From: Pseudomonas sp. Irchel s3f7
GTDB lineage: Bacteria; Pseudomonadota; Gammaproteobacteria; Pseudomonadales; Pseudomonadaceae
DNA: 64,000 nt
NCBI RefSeq assembly: GCF_900187615.1
Contig: NZ_FYDO01000021.1
Coordinates: 62,001 to 126,000 of the forward strand
Direction: 5' to 3'
Positions 58,554 through 64,000 of this stretch are shown here, in pieces; the stretch's first letter is position 1; every line of letters begins with the position of its first letter. Under the pieces are notes generated by a model that ran no database searches, was not told the DNA's origin, and saw nothing but the letters and a program-made list of their open reading frames with translations. Both the position numbers and the translations under genes were made by a program.

Positions 58554-59516
58554 TCAGCTCAGGCTTTCATCAATCACCAACACCACTTTCCCCGCCACGT
58601 TGTTACTCGCCAGCTCGGCAAACGCGGCCTCTGCATCCTTGATCGAAAAAGTCTTGGCCAACTGCGGACTCAATCGCCCTTCGGCAAACAGCGGCCAGAC
58701 ATGCTGGCTCAAATCACTGAACAGATCTGCCTTGAACTGATCATCACGACTGCGCAGGGTTGAGCCCAGCAACTGCACACGTTTGGCCAGCACCTGGGCC
58801 AGATCGAGTTTGGCCTCACGCCCGCCCATCAATCCAATCAGCACCCAACGCCCGTCCTGGGCCAGCAGCTTGAGGTTCAACGCCGCGTAATTACCACCCA
58901 CCGGGTCGAGAATCACATCGAAGGGGCCCAGATCCCTCAGGCTCTCCAGGTCGCCGTTACGCACCACACCGCCCTGCGCCCCCAGCGCTTCGCAATACGC
59001 CAGACGCTCAGCGGACCCGACGCTGACCCAGCACGGGTTACCAAACGCCTTGCACAGCTGAATGGCAGCTGAACCGATTCCACTTGCCCCGGCATGCAGG
59101 AGAACTTTCTGACCCGGTTTGAGCGCAGCCAATTGAAACAAATTCAGCCAGACTGTTGCATAAACCTCGGGCAATGCGGCGGCCTCAACTAACGACAGCC
59201 CATCGGGAACCGGCAGTACATGCCGTCCGTCGACAACCACCTCTTCGGCCATCCCGCCCCCGGCCAGCAAGGCACAAACCCGATCGCCCACCTTCCACGA
59301 GGAGCCTGGGCCGACTTCACTGATCACACCGGAACACTCTAGGCCGAGCACTTGGCTAGCCCCTGGCGGCGGCGGATATAGGCCCGCTTTCTGCAACAAA
59401 TCGGCGCGATTGAGACCCGCTGCCGACACTCGGATGCGAACTTGCCCTACATCGCACGTAGGACTCGGCTCTTCAACCCACACCACTTGACCGTCAACGC
59501 CTTGCAATGCTTTCAC
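58554..59516 (-). CDS. NAD(P)H quinone oxidoreductase (PIG3/Qor-like MDR)
   Basis: 320 residues. Zinc-free medium-chain reductase: 'RVSAAGLNRADLLQKAGLYP' + PPPGAS, 'LLHAGASGIGSAAIQLCKAF' (NADP site) and 'DVILDPVGGNYAALNLKLLA'. Reduces quinones or enones with NADPH. Convergent with the HAD gene and divergent from prc. Confidence 0.9.
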   Translation of the reverse strand: MKALQGVDGQVVWVEEPSPTCDVGQVRIRVSAAGLNRADLLQKAGLYPPPPGASQVLGLECSGVISEVGPGSSWKVGDRVCALLAGGGMAEEVVVDGRHVLPVPDGLSLVEAAALPEVYATVWLNLFQLAALKPGQKVLLHAGASGIGSAAIQLCKAFGNPCWVSVGSAERLAYCEALGAQGGVVRNGDLESLRDLGPFDVILDPVGGNYAALNLKLLAQDGRWVLIGLMGGREAKLDLAQVLAKRVQLLGSTLRSRDDQFKADLFSDLSQHVWPLFAEGRLSPQLAKTFSIKDAEAAFAELASNNVAGKVVLVIDESLS

Positions 59517-59654
59517 AGTGCCTCCATAGTGAGTCTGGACTGAGCCCGAAGCTGTAGCGCCGGGCTTTTTGCATTATGCGACCGGCTCCCAAAGAACCGG
59601 CGACTTCAAAGACGGCCTAATATGCGTTATCAATTGTCCCCGCGTCGAATCAGC

Positions 59655-61736
59655 ATGAAGCATTTGTTCCCCAGCACCGCACTCGCCCTATTCATTGGCA
59701 TCGGCTTGCTGCCGTTGTCGAGCAATACATTCGCAGCCAATAGCTGGGACAAGCTTCAACCCGATCGTGACGAAGTGATCGCCAGCCTGAACGTCGTGGA
59801 GTTGCTCAAGCGCCACCACTACAGCAAGCCGCCACTCGATGATGCGCGCTCGGTGATCATCTACGACAGCTACCTCAAGCTGCTGGATCCGTCGCGCAGC
59901 TACTTCATGGCCAGCGACATTGCCGAATTCGATAAGTGGAAGACGCAGTTCGACGACTTCCTCAAAAGTGGCGACCTCAACGCCGGCTTCACCATCTACA
60001 AGCGCTATCTGGACCGCGTCAAAGCGCGTCTGGACTTCGCCCTTGCCGAGCTGAACAAAGGCGTCGACAAGATCGACTTCACCGCCAAGGAAACCTTGCT
60101 GATCGACCGCAAGGACGCTTCGTGGCTCAAGTCCACCGCAGAACTCGATGACCTGTGGCGCAAACGCGTCAAGGACGAAGTCCTGCGCATGAAGATCGCC
60201 GGCAAAGACTCCAAGCAGATCCAGGAAACCCTGACCAAGCGCTACAAGAATCAGTTGGCGCGCCTGGACCAGACCCGCGCGGAAGACATCTTCCAGGCGT
60301 ACATCAACACCTTCGCCATGTCCTACGACCCGCACACCAACTATCTGTCGCCGGATAACGCGGAAAACTTCGACATCAACATGAGCCTGTCCCTGGAGGG
60401 CATCGGCGCCGTGTTGCAGAGCGATAACGACCAGGTGAAAGTCGTGCGCCTGGTGCCGGCAGGTCCGGCCGACAAGACCAAGCAGGTTGCACCGGCCGAC
60501 AAGATCATCGGCGTTGCCCAGGGCAACAAAGAGATGGTCGATGTGGTCGGCTGGCGTCTGGACGAAGTGGTCAAGCTGATCCGTGGCCCGAAAGGCACCG
60601 TGGTCCGTCTGGAAGTCATCCCGGCCAGCAATGCGCCGAACGACCAGACGTCCAAGATCGTGCCGATCACCCGCGAAGCGGTGAAGCTTGAAGACCAGGC
60701 TGTGAAGAAGTCGGTGCTGAACCTGAAACAGGACGGCAAGGACTACAAGCTCGGGGTCATCGAGATTCCGGCCTTCTACCTGGACTTCAAGGCCTTCCGC
60801 GCTGGCGATCCGGATTACAAGAGCACCACTCGCGACGTCAAGAAGCTGCTGACCGAGTTGCAGAAAGACAAAGTCGACGGCGTCGTCATCGACCTGCGCA
60901 ACAACGGTGGCGGTTCCTTGCAAGAGGCCACCGAGCTGACGAGCCTGTTCATCGACAAAGGGCCGACCGTGCTCGTGCGTAACGCCGATGGCCGCGTCGA
61001 CGTACTGGAAGATGAAAACCCGGGTGCGTTCTACAAAGGCCCGATGGCGTTGCTGGTCAACCGCTTGTCCGCATCGGCTTCGGAGATTTTCGCCGGCGCC
61101 ATGCAGGACTATCACCGCGCTTTGATCATCGGCGGCCAGACCTTCGGCAAAGGCACCGTGCAGACCATTCAGCCGCTGAACCATGGCGAACTGAAGCTGA
61201 CGCTGGCCAAGTTCTACCGGGTTTCCGGCCAGAGCACCCAGCATCAGGGCGTCCTGCCGGACATCGACTACCCGTCGATTATCGACACCAAGGAAATCGG
61301 TGAAAGTGCCCTGCCGGAAGCCATGCCGTGGGACACCATCCGCGCAGCCATCAAGCCAGCGGCCGATCCGTTCAAACCGTACCTTTTGCAGCTCAAATCC
61401 GAGCATGACGTACGTACAGCCAAGGACGCGGAGTTCGTGTTCATCCGCGACAAACTGGCACTGGCGCAGAAGCTGATGTCCGAGAAAACCGTCAGCCTCA
61501 ATGAAGCCGAACGTCGTGCCCAGCACGCGGACATCGAAGCCAAGCAACTGGCCATGGAAAACATCCGTCGCAAGGCCAAGGGCGAAGAACCGCTCAAAGA
61601 GCTGAAGAAAGAAGACGAGGACGCTCTCGCGGCCGAGGATGACAAGACCAAGCCGGAAGATGATGCCTACCTGAGCGAAACCGGGCGGATTCTGTTGGAC
61701 TACCTGAAACTCAATACGGCGGTGGCGAAACACTAA
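59655..61736 (+). CDS. prc: Carboxy-terminal processing (tail-specific) protease
   Basis: 693 residues from ATG 59655, which begins a clean signal peptide (MKHLFPSTALALFIGIGLLP ... FAANS); ATG 59622 is an alternative. PDZ domain about 230-330 (LSLEGIGAVLQSDNDQVKVV), protease core with Ser in 'VNRLSASASEIFAGAMQDYH' and Lys in 'IGGQTFGKGTVQTIQPLNHG' (S41 Ser-Lys dyad), then an acidic-basic C-terminal domain. Periplasmic; trims proteins with nonpolar C-termini. In P. aeruginosa the orthologue is AlgO, which helps activate AlgU-dependent alginate genes. Confidence 0.95.
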   Translation: MKHLFPSTALALFIGIGLLPLSSNTFAANSWDKLQPDRDEVIASLNVVELLKRHHYSKPPLDDARSVIIYDSYLKLLDPSRSYFMASDIAEFDKWKTQFDDFLKSGDLNAGFTIYKRYLDRVKARLDFALAELNKGVDKIDFTAKETLLIDRKDASWLKSTAELDDLWRKRVKDEVLRMKIAGKDSKQIQETLTKRYKNQLARLDQTRAEDIFQAYINTFAMSYDPHTNYLSPDNAENFDINMSLSLEGIGAVLQSDNDQVKVVRLVPAGPADKTKQVAPADKIIGVAQGNKEMVDVVGWRLDEVVKLIRGPKGTVVRLEVIPASNAPNDQTSKIVPITREAVKLEDQAVKKSVLNLKQDGKDYKLGVIEIPAFYLDFKAFRAGDPDYKSTTRDVKKLLTELQKDKVDGVVIDLRNNGGGSLQEATELTSLFIDKGPTVLVRNADGRVDVLEDENPGAFYKGPMALLVNRLSASASEIFAGAMQDYHRALIIGGQTFGKGTVQTIQPLNHGELKLTLAKFYRVSGQSTQHQGVLPDIDYPSIIDTKEIGESALPEAMPWDTIRAAIKPAADPFKPYLLQLKSEHDVRTAKDAEFVFIRDKLALAQKLMSEKTVSLNEAERRAQHADIEAKQLAMENIRRKAKGEEPLKELKKEDEDALAAEDDKTKPEDDAYLSETGRILLDYLKLNTAVAKH

Positions 61737-61801
61737 TGGCAATTTAATGTTGACGCTCCCCGGAGCGTCATCAAATAGTCATCATTCTGTCGTGAAATAC
61801 G

Positions 61802-61848
61802 GGACTGGGCGTGCTCTTGAAATCAAGGGTACGCCCAGTCCTTTTTTT
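61802..61848 (+). terminator. Intrinsic terminator after prc
   Basis: 11-bp stem GGACTGGGCGT/ACGCCCAGTCC, loop 18 nt, then TTTTTTT. A shorter GACGCTCC/GGAGCGTC hairpin without T-run is at 61752-61769. It ends 17 nt before the next ATG. Confidence 0.9.
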
Positions 61849-61864
61849 GTCGCCAGAGATTGCC

Positions 61865-63655
61865 ATGACTACCACCGAACAGCTGAGTGCCTTGAGCTCA
61901 ATCCTGACTCACGGCGGATTGCACAGCCTGTTCCAACCGATCATCAGCCTCTCTGAACGCCGAATTCTCGGCTACGAAGCCCTCAGTCGCGGTCCGTCCA
62001 ACAGCCCACTGCACTCCCCGCTCGCGTTGTTCGCCGTCGCCCGACAGGCCGGGCGCCTGAGCGAGCTGGAAATCGCCTGTCGCGAGAGCGCGTGCCGACG
62101 GTTCAATGAGCAGCAACTTCCGGGCAAGCTGTTCCTCAACGTATCCCCCGAATCCCTGCTCGAAGCGGCCCACCAACCGGGGCGAACCCTGCAGCTTCTG
62201 CAAGACTTCGGTATCCCGCCAAGCCAGGTCGTGATCGAGCTGACCGAACAGACACCGACCGACGATTTCCAGTTGCTGCAAACTGCGCTGCATCACTACC
62301 GGGCGATGGGATTTTCCATCGCCCTGGATGATCTGGGCGCGGGCTATTCGAGTCTGCGCTTGTGGTCCGAGTTGCGGCCGGACTATGTGAAAATCGATCG
62401 GCACTTCATCGACGGCATTCACCAGGACGCACTCAAACGGGAATTCGTCGGTTCGATCCTGCAAATCGCCAGGGCATCGCGGGCACAGGTGATTGCCGAG
62501 GGCATCGAATTGCCCGAAGAGCTCGCAGTGTTGACCGAGATGGGCGTGGATCTGGTTCAGGGGTATTTGCTCTGCCGGCCACAGGAACATCCGCCACGCG
62601 ATGCCCGAGCCATGATGCCCCGACAAGACAGCTTCGCCGTTGCGCTGAACGACGAAGGCAGCGACCTCAGCGCCCTGCTGAACGATCAACCCGCCGTCGA
62701 CCGCGACACCCCGACCGCCACCGTGCTCGAAGCCTTTCGCCGTCAATCCAACCTGAACTCGCTGGCGGTACTCGATGAGCTCGGCCAGCCGTGCGGCATC
62801 GTCCACCGCCATTCGCTCTCGGACGCCCTGCTCAAGCCCTTTGCCACCGACCTGTTCGCCCGCAAGCCGATCAGCCGCCTGATGAACGATGACTTTCTCG
62901 CCGTAGAGCTGAACCAGTCGCTGCAACAAGTCAGCCGCCTGATCACCAGCCGCGCCCGCCAGCGCATCGAAGAGGATTTCATCATCACCCTCAACGGTGG
63001 CTATCTGGGACTCGGCCGAGTGATTGATGTACTCAAATTGATTACCGAACTGAAAATCCAGCAGGCCCGCTACGCCAACCCGCTGACCCTCCTGCCGGGC
63101 AACGTGCCGATCCAGCAATGCCTGACGCGGCTGTTGCAACAGCAACGGGAATCAGTGATTTGCTACGTCGACATCGACAGCTTCAAACCCTTTAACGACA
63201 TCTACGGCTACGGTCGCGGCGACGAAGTCCTGCTGTGCCTGGCGCAATGCCTGAACGACCGCATCGACCCGTCCCGGGACTTCGTCGGCCATATCGGCGG
63301 TGACGACTTCCTGCTCGTGCTCGGCCCGGAAGACTGGCGCAAACGCTTGAACCAACTGCTCGACGACTTCCAGAGCCAATGCCGGCGCTTCTACCGCAGC
63401 GAACATCTGGAAGCCGGTTGCTTCATCGCCCCGAACCGCCAGGGCCAGCGCCAGGAATTTGCGTTGCTATCGCTGTCGATCGGCGTGGTGCATTTGCATC
63501 CGCAGGCTTGTCAACGACTTGATGCGAGTCAGTTGGCGGAGTTGGCGTCACAGGCCAAGCATCATGCGAAAAATGTGCAGGGGTATAGCGTGCATGTGAT
63601 GGATAGCTTGGCGGTGCCCGGACACGAAGCGACATTGCTGGCAGGCCATCGCTGA
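61865..63655 (+). CDS. EAL-CBS-GGDEF cyclic-di-GMP protein
   Basis: 596 residues from ATG 61865; the frame upstream runs through the terminator. EAL domain first: 'RRILGYEALSRGP' (E38-A-L), 'NVSPESLLE', 'VIELTEQTP', 'ALDDLGAGYSSLRLWSELRP', 'DYVKIDRHFI', 'IAEGIE', so phosphodiesterase residues are intact. CBS pair about 260-380. GGDEF domain last with H-I-G478-G-D-D-F482, where Asp replaces the usual Glu. The order is unusual since EAL mostly follows GGDEF. It has the same place after prc as PA3258 in PAO1, from memory. Confidence 0.93.
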   Translation: MTTTEQLSALSSILTHGGLHSLFQPIISLSERRILGYEALSRGPSNSPLHSPLALFAVARQAGRLSELEIACRESACRRFNEQQLPGKLFLNVSPESLLEAAHQPGRTLQLLQDFGIPPSQVVIELTEQTPTDDFQLLQTALHHYRAMGFSIALDDLGAGYSSLRLWSELRPDYVKIDRHFIDGIHQDALKREFVGSILQIARASRAQVIAEGIELPEELAVLTEMGVDLVQGYLLCRPQEHPPRDARAMMPRQDSFAVALNDEGSDLSALLNDQPAVDRDTPTATVLEAFRRQSNLNSLAVLDELGQPCGIVHRHSLSDALLKPFATDLFARKPISRLMNDDFLAVELNQSLQQVSRLITSRARQRIEEDFIITLNGGYLGLGRVIDVLKLITELKIQQARYANPLTLLPGNVPIQQCLTRLLQQQRESVICYVDIDSFKPFNDIYGYGRGDEVLLCLAQCLNDRIDPSRDFVGHIGGDDFLLVLGPEDWRKRLNQLLDDFQSQCRRFYRSEHLEAGCFIAPNRQGQRQEFALLSLSIGVVHLHPQACQRLDASQLAELASQAKHHAKNVQGYSVHVMDSLAVPGHEATLLAGHR

Positions 63656-63664
63656 CGGCGCCGA

Positions 63665-63763
63665 CGCCATCGCGGGCAAGCCACGCTCCCACAGGCTCGG
63701 TTTTGATCACACATTCTGTGATCGACTCAAGACCTGTGGTGAGCGTGGCTTGCCCGCGATGAG
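63665..63763. repeat. REP pair, variant type; rest of window empty
   Basis: Inverted units CGCGGGCAAGCCACGCTCCC and GTGAGCGTGGCTTGCCCGCG. From 63764 to 64000 no gene or clear signal is seen apart from an AAGGAG sequence at the very end. Confidence 0.75.
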
Positions 63764-64000
63764 GCCCGTTCAATTGACGTAAATACTTAAGAACCCGCAG
63801 ACCCCACCTGCAACCTCTGCCCGATCACATTCAGCATGTCACAGCCGTCACGCAACGGAATGGCACAGATTCCACGCCCTGCCACTCAATTTGCAGTGAC
63901 ATGCAAAAGACTATCGATGAGGTCTGCTCTGCACCAGTTCATGGAAACCGCTACGTTTTGAAGGAGTTTTCCGAAGACCTTGCCCGGAAATTTCGTACAT

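Overview
The window comes from a Pseudomonas chromosome, probably of the P. fluorescens group. The right-hand gene order (lauroyl acyltransferase, minCDE, rluA-like, M18 aminopeptidase, GntR-ABC cluster, quinone oxidoreductase, prc, EAL-GGDEF) matches what I remember of the pseudomonads, and the intergenic spaces carry the typical Pseudomonas REP palindrome (core GGAGCCGGCTTGCTGGC). Everything was read by eye. No database search was run, so family names rest on recognised motifs and gene order.

Bases 1 to about 29,090 are one arm of a prophage; its left end lies outside the window. Minus strand, right to left: a Cro-like repressor, a CII-like regulator, an O-like replication protein with a 22-bp iteron array inside its gene, a DnaC-like loader, a second tyrosine recombinase, a zinc-finger protein and antiterminator Q. 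The lysis start (holin and a 42-residue ORF), a lambda-type packaging and head module (TerS, TerL, gpW, portal, ClpP-like protease, gpD, gpE, joining proteins) and the beginning of a gpV-type baseplate follow. Between Q and the holin sits a plus-strand MmeI-like restriction-modification gene flanked by two direct copies of a MITE-like repeat. Plus strand, left to right: CI with operator sets on both sides, a TerB-like gene, a 59-residue CsrA, a gene-poor structured stretch that looks like an RNA gene ending in a terminator, DUF2303, a cytosine methyltransferase, small genes, xis and int. Three minus-strand single genes lie between the early genes (DUF2971, a one-TM protein and a DUF6680-like protein) and look like morons. 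The integrase ends 22 bp before folE.

Bases 29,107 to 41,888 hold folE, a glutaredoxin, a gene remnant between duplicated REP pairs, and a purine-catabolism locus: an NCS2 purine permease, HIU hydrolase, PuuE, UraD, allantoicase, ureidoglycolate lyase, cytochrome-c-fused PuuD, a urate permease and two Tsx-like porins. Together these take urate to glyoxylate and urea. TTGTATACAA palindromes precede both the permease and the puuE operon, which suggests one repressor.

Bases 41,987 to 64,000 are core genome: a patatin-like protein, LpxL-type acyltransferase, minCDE, an RluA-type synthase, a WaaP-like kinase, aminopeptidase, a 58-residue membrane protein, a large MscS channel, a GntR/UTRA regulator divergent from an ABC importer that includes a cytoplasmic alkaline-phosphatase-superfamily hydrolase and a HAD phosphatase, a quinone oxidoreductase, the Prc protease and an EAL-CBS-GGDEF protein. 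REP pairs fill most intergenic gaps here and are absent from the prophage.
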